A DNA stretch of 32,212 bases from Opitutia bacterium (lineage in GTDB: Bacteria; Verrucomicrobiota; Verrucomicrobiia; Opitutales; Coraliomargaritaceae): contig JAQXBA010000049.1 of the NCBI GenBank assembly GCA_029252625.1, positions 1 to 32,212 of the forward strand, read 5' to 3'. The translations under genes and the position numbers were made by a program. The notes beneath the pieces were generated by a model. It saw nothing but the letters and a program-made list of their open reading frames with translations, did no database searches and was not told the DNA's origin. This document shows, piece after piece, positions 1-8,361 of the stretch (position 1 is the first letter of the stretch; each line of letters begins with the position of its first letter).

Positions 1-165
1 GAGCTGATGGAAATGCTCGGCGGTGAAATGGAGGTGAAGCTCGCCGGTTCGGATGAGTGGAACACTTACGGTGAAGGCACTTCGTTTAATGTGCCGGGCA
101 ACTCTAAGTTTTCGCTCAAGGTGAAAGAAGGCGGCGCAGATTACTGCTGCACTTACCTCGATTAA
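1..165 (+). CDS. ppnP: Pyrimidine/purine nucleoside phosphorylase PpnP, 3' end only
   Basis: The window opens inside this gene; the last 54 residues and the stop codon are present. The visible tail ([20 protein letters not shown] then a C-terminal CCTYLD) matches the end of the small cupin family PpnP (formerly YaiE/DUF1255), where E. coli has a GSVFNVPGHSEFHLQV segment and ends in CRYL. Members of this family phosphorolyse a range of purine and pyrimidine nucleosides to base plus ribose-1-phosphate in the cytoplasm. The family is about 95 residues, so roughly 40 N-terminal residues lie outside the window. The identification rests on this C-terminal motif alone, but the motif is distinctive. 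Confidence 0.8.
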   Translation, partial: ELMEMLGGEMEVKLAGSDEWNTYGEGTSFNVPGNSKFSLKVKEGGADYCCTYLD

Positions 166-273
166 TCAAAATGGTCGTCGCAGTTCTGCGATTCGTTTTG
201 ATTGCGGCGGAACTGTGAGCGCGGCCTCCAGACCTGGCTGTCGATACATGCCGAGGCGGCTGATTAAATGAAG

Positions 274-297
274 AAAGCCCTCCTTTCAGAGGGCTTC
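274..297. terminator. Hairpin terminator between convergent genes
   Basis: An 8-bp perfect stem (AAGCCCTC / GAGGGCTT at 275-282 and 289-296) with a 6-nt loop lies between ppnP and the convergent NTF2-like gene. On the minus strand the stem runs into a T-rich tract (TTTCTTCATTT), so it reads best as the terminator of the minus-strand gene, but it may serve both. The rest of 166-390 shows nothing else I can support. Confidence 0.6.
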
Positions 298-390
298 AAG
301 TTGGTGACTGCATGTTCTGCGGAGCCTAGATGCCGGCTGTCGGGCTATATGACCATGCGGCCGGCTGTTAGATTGCGGAAAACTTTGGGA

Positions 391-759
391 CTAGCCCTCC
401 GGCATTGCGGATGAATGGTGCTCGACAATCTTCCATTCCTGACCGTTCCAGCGGTAAACGTAGGTGAAGCGGGCTTGCACCGTTGTCCCGTCCGCAAAAA
501 CGAAGGTGTACACGCCGGAGTTGATCGCGACATTTCCGAAGGTGCGAACATTTGACTCGTCAATCGTGCCTTTCGGGCCTTTGGCGAGGAATGCGACGAA
601 GTAGTCTTCGATCTCGACGTGATTGTGACGCACTTGGTTGGAGACGGTCGGCAGCAAGATGGCATTGGTCTCGTAGAGTGCGGCAACATTCTTCGGCTCA
701 CCTGTTTGGAGGGCAGCGTTCCATCGGTCGAAAAGTAATGTAATTTCGGTAGTATTCAT
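391..759 (-). CDS. NTF2-like (SgcJ/EcaC-type, DUF4440-like) protein
   Basis: A 122-residue protein of the NTF2/SnoaL-like alpha+beta barrel superfamily, closest in style to the SgcJ/EcaC group. The pattern is an N-terminal helix with FDRWNAALQTGEPKNVAALY, an 'AILLPTVSN' strand, then a beta-rich end containing VQARFTYVYRWNGQEWKIVEHHSS. Such proteins are ligand-binding or small-molecule enzymes, and no specific substrate can be read here. The ATG at 759 was chosen because a longer reading to 915 would run antisense across the 3' end of dapL and adds a low-complexity, Pro/Lys/Ser-rich N-terminus unlike the family. It is followed by the hairpin at 274-297. Confidence 0.75.
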   Translation of the reverse strand: MNTTEITLLFDRWNAALQTGEPKNVAALYETNAILLPTVSNQVRHNHVEIEDYFVAFLAKGPKGTIDESNVRTFGNVAINSGVYTFVFADGTTVQARFTYVYRWNGQEWKIVEHHSSAMPEG

Positions 760-832
760 GATGTAGTTGGTATGGATCAGGAGGAGGTCTTCAGAAGAGC
801 GACCATTTAATGCAGTGCCGGTCGCTCTGCCA

Positions 833-2077
833 CTAGAAGGTGAAGCTGTACTTCGCAAGCCGCTGGCCGATTTCGGCGGCGATGGCTTTTTCAGCTTCTT
901 CGCCTTTGGCGGCAAAGGTCACCGAGAAGCGCACGAAGTTGCCGCAATCATCCCAGGGCACAGTGCTGATGAGCTCCTCGGTGATCAGCCACTGGCTGCA
1001 AGCTTCGCCGGATTCGAATTCCGTGGTTTTGCCGTCGATTGTCGCCGACTTAGGGGCAGCGACGTAAAGAAAGAAGCTGCCCTTGGGCTTTTTCGCCTCG
1101 AAGCCTGCACCGTTGAGCGCGTCGACGAGTAGATCCATGCGGCGTGAATATTTAGCAGAGATTTCTTCGGTGATCTGCGGGTTCGCAAGCGCGACGGAGG
1201 CCGCCTTCTGAATTGCGAGGAATTGGCCAGAGTCGGAGTTATCCTTCATGTCGGCGTAAGCTTGTACCACGAGCGGGTTGCCCACGACGAAGCCGATGCG
1301 CCAGCCAGTCATGTTGTAGCTCTTAGAAAGTGAGTGCAGTTCGATCGCGACGTCTTTCGCACCTTCGACTTGAAAGATAGAGATCGGCGTGCCTTCAAAA
1401 ATAAGCGACGAGTAGGCTGCGTCTTGCAGAATGATCAGGTGGTTGGCCTTAGCAAAAGCGATGGCCTGTTCGAAGAACTCAAGTGTCGCCGATGCGCCAG
1501 TTGGGTTGTTCGGGTAGTTGAGTACCATGATCTTTGCTTTCGCGACGACGTCCGCTGGAACAGCGTCGAGCTCTGGGAGGAAGTCGTTCTCCTCTTTGAG
1601 TGGCATGTTGTAGACCTCACCGCCGAGATACTTGGCGTGGGTGCCGAGCACTGGGTAGCCAGGCGATGTCATTAGGACGACGTCACCCGGGTTGATGAAA
1701 CAGGCCGGGATCATCGAAAGCGCAGTCTTCGAACCGATTGAGTGAAGGACTTCAGTGGTTGGATCGATGTCGTTCACTCCAAATACGGCGGACATGTATT
1801 GAGCGGCCGCGGCTTTGAAATCGTCGCCACCATTGTCTGCGTAGCCACGGTTCTCAGGCTGTGCAGCTGCGTCTTGGAGGGCTTTGACGACGATCGGGAA
1901 TGCCATCTCGTCAGGCTCACCAACGCCCATGTCAATCAGTTCGACGTCTGGCTTCGCGTCTTTAGCGGCCTTCTTGGCGCGTTTGATCTTCTCAAACTTA
2001 TAGATGGCAGTGGATTTACCGTATAGATTGCCGCCGATGCGCTCGGCGAAGAGTTCTTGGATGTATGAATCGCTCAT
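833..2077 (-). CDS. dapL: LL-diaminopimelate aminotransferase (DapL)
   Basis: A 414-residue class I/II PLP aminotransferase. Visible motifs are the N-terminal YIQELFAERIGG, the GVGEPDE segment near residue 51, YPNNPTGAS (PNNPTG at 189-194), and SLSKSYNMTGWRIGF with the Schiff-base lysine K252. The GEPDEMAFP region and the overall length fit DapL, which converts tetrahydrodipicolinate and glutamate directly to LL-diaminopimelate for lysine and peptidoglycan. DapL replaces the succinylase route in chlamydiae, verrucomicrobia and some other bacteria, which supports the taxonomic guess. The gene is divergent from panC across 124 bp. An ordinary aspartate or N-succinyl-DAP aminotransferase is the main alternative. 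Confidence 0.88.
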   Translation of the reverse strand: MSDSYIQELFAERIGGNLYGKSTAIYKFEKIKRAKKAAKDAKPDVELIDMGVGEPDEMAFPIVVKALQDAAAQPENRGYADNGGDDFKAAAAQYMSAVFGVNDIDPTTEVLHSIGSKTALSMIPACFINPGDVVLMTSPGYPVLGTHAKYLGGEVYNMPLKEENDFLPELDAVPADVVAKAKIMVLNYPNNPTGASATLEFFEQAIAFAKANHLIILQDAAYSSLIFEGTPISIFQVEGAKDVAIELHSLSKSYNMTGWRIGFVVGNPLVVQAYADMKDNSDSGQFLAIQKAASVALANPQITEEISAKYSRRMDLLVDALNGAGFEAKKPKGSFFLYVAAPKSATIDGKTTEFESGEACSQWLITEELISTVPWDDCGNFVRFSVTFAAKGEEAEKAIAAEIGQRLAKYSFTF

Positions 2078-2131
2078 GATTAATGACTAAGTGTGAATGG
2101 ATAATGGCGAAATGCCGCAAGTTGAGTTTTG

Positions 2132-2160
2132 TTGAATGGTTAAGTTCTGATTATTATTGT
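2132..2160 (+). promoter_or_regulatory. Possible sigma70-type promoter for panC
   Basis: TTGAAT (2132-2137), a 17-bp spacer and TATTGT (2155-2160) lie in the dapL-panC divergent intergenic region, about 40 bp before the panC start. The match to consensus is moderate and the region is AT-rich, so chance occurrence is quite possible. Confidence 0.3.
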
Positions 2161-2201
2161 GATAAAGTAGTAGGTGGACTTAATTTGTCTGCAATTTTGT
2201 T

Positions 2202-3050
2202 ATGCAAACAATTCAATCGGTCAATGAAATGCAATCTCACGCGATCGGTCTGCGCTCTAGCGGCCGTCTGATCGGACTGGTGCCGACGATGGGCTGTCTG
2301 CACGAAGGACATCTATCGTTGATCGACATTGCGAAAGAGCGTGCCGATAAGGTCATTGTTTCGATATTTGTCAACCCCACCCAGTTTGGCCCCAATGAAG
2401 ATTTTGAGCGTTATCCACAGTCACTGCAGGCAGATTTAGACAAATGTGCTGAGCGTGGCGTCGATATTGTGTTTAACCCGAGCGTAGCTGAAATGTATCC
2501 GCAGGGCTTCTCGACCTATGTGGATGAGCAAGACGTCGGCGCCGGACTGTGCGGGATTTCGCGGCCTAATCACTTTCGCGGGGTGACGACTGTGTGTCTG
2601 AAATTATTTAATATTACACGGCCTGATCTCGCGGTTTTCGGCCAAAAAGATGCGCAGCAATGCGCAGTCATCCAAAAGATGGTGACGGATCTCAACATTC
2701 CTGCCGAAGTGATCATCGGCGAAACCAAGCGCGCCGACGACGGTCTAGCGATCAGCTCACGCAATCGTTATTTGACCAATACGCAACACGAAGAGGCGCT
2801 CGGTCTTTCCAAGACGCTTATGATGGCGCAGAAGATGGTGCATGAGGATGGAGTCCGTAGCGTAGATCGCGTGGTGGCCGAGATCACGCATAATCTATCG
2901 ATAGCCCGTTCTGTGCGGGTGATTTACGTGCAAATCGTGGATCGCCTGACAATGAAGCCTGCCAGTCGAGAGATCGAGCCAGGCAAGCATATGATCTGTG
3001 TCGCTGCGTGGCTCGACCAGACTCGCTTGATTGATAACATCGTACTTTAA
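2202..3050 (+). CDS. panC: Pantothenate synthetase (pantoate-beta-alanine ligase)
   Basis: A 282-residue cytoplasmic enzyme that joins pantoate and beta-alanine with ATP to make pantothenate for coenzyme A. All hallmark motifs of the HIGH-type nucleotidyltransferase fold are visible: PTMG (28-31), HEGH (34-37, the HxGH motif), FVNPTQF (56-62), FGQKD (146-150) and the KMSKS-like SSRN (185-188). Length is normal for the family. The ATG at 2202 gives the expected short strand (MQTIQSVNEM) before the PTMG motif. No panB or panD lies in the window, so the gene is not in a classic pan operon here. It is followed after 95 bp by nadB. Confidence 0.96.
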   Translation: MQTIQSVNEMQSHAIGLRSSGRLIGLVPTMGCLHEGHLSLIDIAKERADKVIVSIFVNPTQFGPNEDFERYPQSLQADLDKCAERGVDIVFNPSVAEMYPQGFSTYVDEQDVGAGLCGISRPNHFRGVTTVCLKLFNITRPDLAVFGQKDAQQCAVIQKMVTDLNIPAEVIIGETKRADDGLAISSRNRYLTNTQHEEALGLSKTLMMAQKMVHEDGVRSVDRVVAEITHNLSIARSVRVIYVQIVDRLTMKPASREIEPGKHMICVAAWLDQTRLIDNIVL

Positions 3051-3056
3051 AGAAGA

Positions 3057-3062
3057 TATAAT
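3057..3062 (+). promoter_or_regulatory. Candidate -10 box upstream of nadB
   Basis: A perfect TATAAT lies just after the panC stop codon, about 80 bp before the nadB start. No convincing -35 element is found at 16-18 bp; TTGATA at 3031-3036 is 20 bp away. This is a weak indication that nadB has its own promoter. Confidence 0.3.
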
Positions 3063-3145
3063 CTAGGAGTTAGAAGGGATCTCTCGGATCGTTTGTTTCT
3101 TCTTCCCGACCTTCTACCTACCAACTACTGCCTCCTCTTTATTAC

Positions 3146-4738
3146 ATGTCACAATCTTACGATGTCATCGTTATCGGCAGTGGAATCGCTGGCTTAAGTT
3201 TTGCCCTTAAAGTCGCCGAAGCTGGCCAACGCGTAGCGATTATTACCAAGAAGAATTCCGCGGAATCGAATACCAACTATGCGCAGGGTGGCATCGCGGC
3301 AGTCACCTCGCAGACCGACGATGTCGAAATGCACGTGGCCGATACTCTCGATGCCGGCGATGGACTGTGCGATGAAGCGTCGGTGCGCGAGATTTTGAGC
3401 GATGGCGCGGCGAGTATAGAAGAGTTAGCTCAGCGCGGCGTGTCTTTCACCCAACTGGATGATGGCACTGTCTCACTCGGCAAAGAGGGTGGTCATTCAC
3501 AGCGTCGTATTCTACACGTCAAAGATGTGACGGGTAAAGCGATCGAAGACGCACTACTGCATGGCATCGCAAGCTCGGCGAACATTGATACTTTCGAGCA
3601 TCACTTCGCGGTCGAGCTGATTACCGCGGCGAAGCTTAATCAGCCGGGTGCAGATCGCGTGCTCGGCTTGTATGCGCTCAACACTAAAACCGAGCAAGTA
3701 GAGACTTTTCAATCCAGAGTCGTGTTACTCGCAACCGGTGGCATAGGTCAGGTCTATCAATATACGACCAATCCATTTATTGCAACTGGCGATGGTATCG
3801 CGATGGCCTACCGTGCTGGTGTCGAGGTGCGTAACATGGAGTTTATCCAGTTTCATCCGACTGCATTTTATTCACGCGATTCGGATCGATTCTTAATTAG
3901 CGAAGCGGTCCGCGGTGAGGGCGCGATTCTACGCAACTTGAACGGCGAGGCCTTTATGGAGCGCTATGACGAGCGCAAGGATCTTGCCCCGCGTGATATC
4001 GTCGCACGGGCGATCGACTCGGAAATGAAGCAAACTGGAGCGCGGCATGTCTGGCTCGATACGCGTGATATTCCGCTCAAGAAGTTGCATGATCATTTTC
4101 CCAATATTTACGACTTCTGTCTGAAGCAGGGCGTCGCATTAGAAGAAGATATGATCCCAGTGGTGCCAGCGGCACATTATTTGTGCGGAGGTGTAAAAAC
4201 CAATTTGAGTGGAGAGACATCCTTGGCAGGATTGTATGCCTGCGGTGAAGTCGCCTGCACGGGGTTGCATGGAGCAAACCGCTTGGCGAGTAACTCCTTG
4301 CTCGAGGCGGTGGTCATGGCAAATCGTGGAGCAACCGCAGTCGGGAAGTATCTGAAGACCTCACACGCAGTTGCGCTTGAATTGCCTAATTGGGTGGATG
4401 GTGATGTGCGCGACTCCGATGAACGTGTCGTGTTGCTGCACAATTGGGACGAAGTAAAGCGGACGATGTGGGACTACGTCGGCATCGTCCGCTCAACCAA
4501 GCGTCTCGAACGCGCGCGCACTCGTATTCAAGCCCTCGAGCGCGAGATCACCGATTACTATTGGAATTTCAAAGTCGACGAAAGCCTGTTGGAATTGCGT
4601 AACATGATCTTAGTCGCTGGCTTGGTAGTGGATTGTGCCTTGCAGCGCAGTGAAAGCCGCGGGCTTCACTACACCCTCGATTTTACGGATAAGGATGAGG
4701 CACTGGCGGATTCGAAGGTGCGCATGTCAGCTAGTTGA
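3146..4738 (+). CDS. nadB: L-aspartate oxidase
   Basis: A 530-residue FAD-dependent oxidase of the succinate dehydrogenase/fumarate reductase flavoprotein family. It oxidises L-aspartate to iminoaspartate, the first step of de novo NAD synthesis. The N-terminus has the dinucleotide fold DVIVIGSGIAGLSFAL (GSGIAG at 11-16), followed by the NTNYAQGGIAA flavin segment (42-52), the EGGHSQRRILH substrate-binding stretch (114-124), and later RGEGAILRN, DIVARAID, AHYLCGG and GEVACTGLHGANRLASNSLLE, all typical of NadB. Length is normal. nadA and nadC are not in the window. The gene is probably monocistronic or co-transcribed with panC. Confidence 0.95.
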   Translation: MSQSYDVIVIGSGIAGLSFALKVAEAGQRVAIITKKNSAESNTNYAQGGIAAVTSQTDDVEMHVADTLDAGDGLCDEASVREILSDGAASIEELAQRGVSFTQLDDGTVSLGKEGGHSQRRILHVKDVTGKAIEDALLHGIASSANIDTFEHHFAVELITAAKLNQPGADRVLGLYALNTKTEQVETFQSRVVLLATGGIGQVYQYTTNPFIATGDGIAMAYRAGVEVRNMEFIQFHPTAFYSRDSDRFLISEAVRGEGAILRNLNGEAFMERYDERKDLAPRDIVARAIDSEMKQTGARHVWLDTRDIPLKKLHDHFPNIYDFCLKQGVALEEDMIPVVPAAHYLCGGVKTNLSGETSLAGLYACGEVACTGLHGANRLASNSLLEAVVMANRGATAVGKYLKTSHAVALELPNWVDGDVRDSDERVVLLHNWDEVKRTMWDYVGIVRSTKRLERARTRIQALEREITDYYWNFKVDESLLELRNMILVAGLVVDCALQRSESRGLHYTLDFTDKDEALADSKVRMSAS

Positions 4739-4862
4739 TCTATATCATTCGGTACGAGTATTTAACTGTTTGTATGCCCATTCGAAAAATCTAGGTTAAC
4801 TAAGTATTGAAACGCTTCTAAGGCTTTGGCAGTTCTTACTTTTTAATCTCGCCGCTCCGCCC

Positions 4863-5282
4863 ATGCCGACCTTCACCAAGCAACTACAAGTTTCCGCAGC
4901 AGGAAAATCGACCGAAGAGTTTACATCTGCGATTGAAGCAGGCTTGCGCGAGTCAAGCTTACGCGAAGGCACGGTCACCGTCTTCTGCTGCCATACTAGC
5001 TGTAGTCTGGTGATCATGGAAAATGCCGACCCGTCCGCGCGGCGTGATTTGGAGAGATACATCGATCGCCTCGTGCCGGAGAATGATCCTGATTTTACGC
5101 ATACTTACGAGGGCCCCGATGACATGCCGAGCCACATTAAGATGGCACTGACCCGCACCGCGGAAGTCATTCCGTTCGTCGATGGGCGGCTCTGTCTCGG
5201 CACCTGGCAGGGCGTGTTTCTCTGGGAGCATCGTGCGCGTTCGCACTCACGGCGTATCGTGCTGAGCTATCAGGGGGAGTAG
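4863..5282 (+). CDS. yjbQ: YjbQ/UPF0047 family protein
   Basis: A 139-residue protein of the UPF0047/YjbQ family. The conserved residues are all visible: HTSCS (44-48), EN-DP (53-57), the EGPDDMPSH segment with His91, and the LGTWQGVFLWEHR signature (GTWQG 113-117). The family forms compact trimers with a conserved His/Asp/Cys pocket. Some members have been reported to show weak thiamine-phosphate synthase activity, but the physiological role is not settled. It stands alone 124 bp after nadB and is the last housekeeping-type gene before the accessory island. Confidence 0.92.
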   Translation: MPTFTKQLQVSAAGKSTEEFTSAIEAGLRESSLREGTVTVFCCHTSCSLVIMENADPSARRDLERYIDRLVPENDPDFTHTYEGPDDMPSHIKMALTRTAEVIPFVDGRLCLGTWQGVFLWEHRARSHSRRIVLSYQGE

Positions 5283-5314
5283 GCTGATCATTGAGACGAT
5301 TGGGGATTAAGGGC

Positions 5315-5342
5315 TTGGCATCCGCGATCTCGGCTGTATCAG
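5315..5342 (+). promoter_or_regulatory. Candidate promoter of the 5395-11796 operon
   Basis: TTGGCA (5315-5320, 5 of 6 to the -35 consensus), a 16-bp spacer and TATCAG (5337-5342, 4 of 6 to the -10 consensus). Transcription would begin around 5349, almost on top of the ATG at 5353. This favours the downstream ATG at 5395 as the start of the first gene. Confidence 0.4.
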
Positions 5343-5394
5343 TAGTTCTAATATGCCAATCAAATCAAGGCCCTCGATTGAATCAGTAGAGAGT

Positions 5395-6501
5395 ATGCAA
5401 TGCACCTCAGTGACCCGACGATTAATTGGGGTTTTACCGGGAGAAGGGATTGGTCCTGAGTTGATCTCAATTTGTCGTAGTGCTTTAGCGGTGTTCGCGG
5501 AGGAAGGCGGCTGCTTGTTTGAACTGCGCGAGGGCGGTAAAATTGGAATTGAGGCTGCGAATGAATCGGGCAAGGAGCTATCCGATGAGGTGATTGGCTT
5601 TTGCCAACAGGTATTTACAGATGGTGGTGCAATTCTTGCTGGGCCAGGGGGAGGTCGCTTTGTCTACAACATGCGCGAAACATTTGACCTGTATGTGAAG
5701 ATGAACCCATTAACCTATTTTAAAGAGTTGTACGGTGCGACGCGTCTCAAGTTTTCTGACGATGCGGTTTTGGATATCATGGTGATTCGTGAGAATGGGC
5801 AGGGCTTGTATCAAGGATCCGCTCAAATCGAAGATGGGGGGAAGCGTGTACGTCATGAGTTCTTGTATACGGAAAAGGCGGTCATGCGTGTTCTGACCAC
5901 TGCAGTTCGAGTGGCACAATCCAGGCGGAAGCGTCTGACTGTGATTGCGAAGCGAGGTGGTCTGTCAGAAGTGACCCGTTTGTGGTTTGATTGTGCGGAG
6001 CGTGCAGTGGCTGATAGTGGAGTTGAACTGACGACCTTGGATATGGACTATGCGGGCTATCGATTTATCGCGCACCCTGAGGAGTTTGACGTGGTGGCGA
6101 TCCCCAATTGTTTTGGTGATATTCTCGCGGATCTGGGTGGCATTTTTATGGCATCGAGAGGGAATACATATGGGGCGAGTTTTGATGCGGAGGGCAATGG
6201 TGTGTTTCAAACAAATCATGGATCAGCATATGACCTTGCTGGGAAGGACATCGCGAATCCGGCAGGGCAACTTTTTTCACTCGCGATGTTATTACGTGAT
6301 GCTTTCGGAATGCATAGGGAGAGTGCTTGCATTGAGGAGGCCGTGCGTCTCGCCTGGAAGTCCGGCTGCGTGACGGAAGATATTATGCAGTCTGGAGCTA
6401 AATGTGTGGGCACGCGTGAGATGGGGGAGGTCGTGCTCGAGAATTTGAAGGCTATTGTAAAACAATCTGTATCAGTTGAAGACCCTGTTCCTACTTGTTG
6501 A
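5395..6501 (+). CDS. Isopropylmalate/isocitrate dehydrogenase-like beta-decarboxylating dehydrogenase
   Basis: A 368-residue NAD-dependent oxidative decarboxylase of the isocitrate/isopropylmalate/tartrate dehydrogenase family. Compared from memory with Thermus IPMDH, these residues are kept: catalytic Tyr (Y139, in IRENGQGLYQG), catalytic Lys (K186, in VIAKRGG), metal Asps D218, D242 and D246 (NCFGDILADL), substrate Args R94 and R132, and the NAD-selecting Asp D280 in HGSAYDLAGKDIANP. The second malate-binding Arg of IPMDH (NLRP) is Asn104 (KMNP), so the substrate is probably not isopropylmalate. No other leu genes are nearby. It would turn a 2-hydroxy-3-carboxy acid into a 2-keto acid. An ATG at 5353 would add 14 residues; 5395 fits the predicted promoter and the family N-terminus. 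The 3' end overlaps the next gene by 26 bp. Confidence 0.82.
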   Translation: MQCTSVTRRLIGVLPGEGIGPELISICRSALAVFAEEGGCLFELREGGKIGIEAANESGKELSDEVIGFCQQVFTDGGAILAGPGGGRFVYNMRETFDLYVKMNPLTYFKELYGATRLKFSDDAVLDIMVIRENGQGLYQGSAQIEDGGKRVRHEFLYTEKAVMRVLTTAVRVAQSRRKRLTVIAKRGGLSEVTRLWFDCAERAVADSGVELTTLDMDYAGYRFIAHPEEFDVVAIPNCFGDILADLGGIFMASRGNTYGASFDAEGNGVFQTNHGSAYDLAGKDIANPAGQLFSLAMLLRDAFGMHRESACIEEAVRLAWKSGCVTEDIMQSGAKCVGTREMGEVVLENLKAIVKQSVSVEDPVPTC

Positions 6502-8353
6502 TTGTCAGGAAGGCTTCCTTTCTGACCCGCACTTGAGTCCGCATCGTAATGTTGTGGAGGCTAAGGGAGCTCGTATTTTGCAGCACTGTCGTGAGTCTGG
6601 GTTTGCCGTCGCGCATGTGCATATGTCTGTTGACCCTACTGTTGATGATCGGATGGCGCATTGGAAGGAGTCTGGGCGGTTGACGTGTGAGGTCGGCTCC
6701 AAAAGTGCAGAGCCTTCATCATTGTTGAAACCTTTGCCTCAGGAGCCAGTGTTTTATAAGTCGGTTTTTAGCGCTTTTATTGAGCCTGAATTACTTACGT
6801 TCTTACGAGACGCAGCAATCGATGTCGTGTGGATTGCGGGCATACATACGCATACTTGTATTAGGCAGACGGCTTTAGACGCCTATCAGCATGGCTTTGA
6901 GGTCGTTCTGTGTGCAGATGTGCTTGGCAGTAATGAGCCGGCACTTGCCGCGCAGTCGTTGTTATATTTAGAAGATCGAGGGGTGGCATTGCAGCGTAGT
7001 GAGGACATGCTCACGGGGCAGAGTCGAGTGCTTTCACAAAGAGCGCTGGCTGAACGCGTCGCAGGTCAAATCTCGGCGGTTATAAATACGCCCTCGGAAG
7101 CATTTGATCGAATGGGCGCTATCGAGCGCCTTCAGGCTGTTGCTATTGTTTTGTCGAGGGAGGCAGAACGCTTCGCAACATTGATTGTAGATGAGACGCG
7201 CAAGCCGATTCGTATGGCACGCGAAGAAGTGAAGCGGAGTATTGATTTGTTGAATACAGTAGCCGACCGGATTAGTGCGGAGGATGCAATTGAAGTGCAT
7301 GCCGAGGGGATGATTCGTTATTTACCTAGAGGTCTCGTTGCTTTGCTCACTCCGTGGAATAATCCACTCGCGATCCCAATTGGTCAACTTGCTCCGGCTT
7401 TGGTATATGGGAATCGCGTGGTATGGAAGCCCAGCCCACATGGTGTGCGAGTTGCGCGTGCGCTGGCGGTTCTTTTAGCTGAGTCTGGTGTGGGAACAGA
7501 TCAATTAGCTTTGGTCGAAGGTGGTGCTGATGTCGGACTTCTGGTGGCAGGCCACCCTGCAGTCAATGCTGTCTCGTTTACCGGATCATGTGCTGCGGGG
7601 GATCTGTTGGCTGCGCGCTGTCATCAACTTGGGCGTGAGTTTCAAGCTGAAATGGGTGGTAATAATGGTGTGATCGTTTGGGGGCAGACGTTGCAGGGCG
7701 CTGAAACTTGCAGGCAGATCGCTCATGCCGCGTTCGGATTTTCTGGGCAGCGTTGCACTGCGGTGAGACGTTTGATTGTGCCTGAGTCTGATTTGGAAGC
7801 CGGCTTGCCGTGTCTTTTGGCCGCCGTGGCTAGCTTACCTTATGGAGATCCTTTGAGCGAAGAGACACTTGTTGGGCCGTTGTGCTCCACTGAAAAAGCG
7901 CGTCGTCTCGAAGAATTGGTAGAGCGGGCGCGTCCTCAAATGCGCTTGATTGAGCAACCGCATTTGTGTGTGGAGGGGGCGGTTTCGACTGGTCAGGATT
8001 ATTTTCCTCCAACGATTTTAATCTGTGACGATCCTACACATGAGATTGTGCAGGAAGAATCTTTTGGCCCCGTTCTAGTGATTGAGCCAGTGCCTGATTT
8101 TGATCAAGCGCTTGAGCGCTTAAATGGCGTGCGTTTTGGATTAACTGCGGGGCTTGTTGGCGGAGATGGTCTGTGCCGAAGTTTGTTTTTGGCGCATGCG
8201 CAGGCAGGCATCCTTAATCTCGATTCGATCCATGCTGGAGCTGGCCTCGATATGCCCTTTGGAGGCTGGAAGGCCTCTGCTATGGGGCCTCCTCAGCATG
8301 GTGCTGCAAACAGGAATTTTTATACGAAACCACAAGCTATCTACGAAACCTAA
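6476..8353 (+). CDS. Isochorismatase-like hydrolase fused to aldehyde dehydrogenase
   Basis: A 625-residue two-domain protein. Residues 1-180 are a cysteine hydrolase of the isochorismatase/nicotinamidase fold with the full Asp-Lys-Cys triad: D9 in LLVDCQEGF, K95 in FYKSVFSAF, C128 in HTHTCIRQTALDAY. Residues about 200-625 are an NAD(P)-dependent aldehyde dehydrogenase: TPWNNP (N296), FTGS (368-371), general base E392 in AEMGGNN, nucleophile C427 in GQRCTAVRR, then QEESFGPVLV and a C-terminal MPFGGWKASAMG. Both active sites look intact. The hydrolase half could cleave an amide, carbamoyl or vinyl-ether bond; the dehydrogenase half oxidises an aldehyde. Translation starts at TTG inside the upstream gene, since no in-frame ATG precedes the VDCQEGF strand, which suggests translational coupling. 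I do not know a characterised enzyme with this fusion. Confidence 0.88.
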   Translation: MKTLFLLVDCQEGFLSDPHLSPHRNVVEAKGARILQHCRESGFAVAHVHMSVDPTVDDRMAHWKESGRLTCEVGSKSAEPSSLLKPLPQEPVFYKSVFSAFIEPELLTFLRDAAIDVVWIAGIHTHTCIRQTALDAYQHGFEVVLCADVLGSNEPALAAQSLLYLEDRGVALQRSEDMLTGQSRVLSQRALAERVAGQISAVINTPSEAFDRMGAIERLQAVAIVLSREAERFATLIVDETRKPIRMAREEVKRSIDLLNTVADRISAEDAIEVHAEGMIRYLPRGLVALLTPWNNPLAIPIGQLAPALVYGNRVVWKPSPHGVRVARALAVLLAESGVGTDQLALVEGGADVGLLVAGHPAVNAVSFTGSCAAGDLLAARCHQLGREFQAEMGGNNGVIVWGQTLQGAETCRQIAHAAFGFSGQRCTAVRRLIVPESDLEAGLPCLLAAVASLPYGDPLSEETLVGPLCSTEKARRLEELVERARPQMRLIEQPHLCVEGAVSTGQDYFPPTILICDDPTHEIVQEESFGPVLVIEPVPDFDQALERLNGVRFGLTAGLVGGDGLCRSLFLAHAQAGILNLDSIHAGAGLDMPFGGWKASAMGPPQHGAANRNFYTKPQAIYET

Positions 8354-8361
8354 CACGAATT

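Noticed and set aside
760-915. N-terminal extension of the NTF2-like gene (start at 915)
   Set aside because: It would run antisense through the dapL 3' end and adds a low-complexity N-terminus unlike the family; the ATG at 759 fits the domain start.
5395-6501. Ordinary leucine-biosynthesis leuB
   Set aside because: The malate-binding Arg of the NLRP motif is Asn, no other leu genes are nearby, and the gene is locked into the accessory operon.
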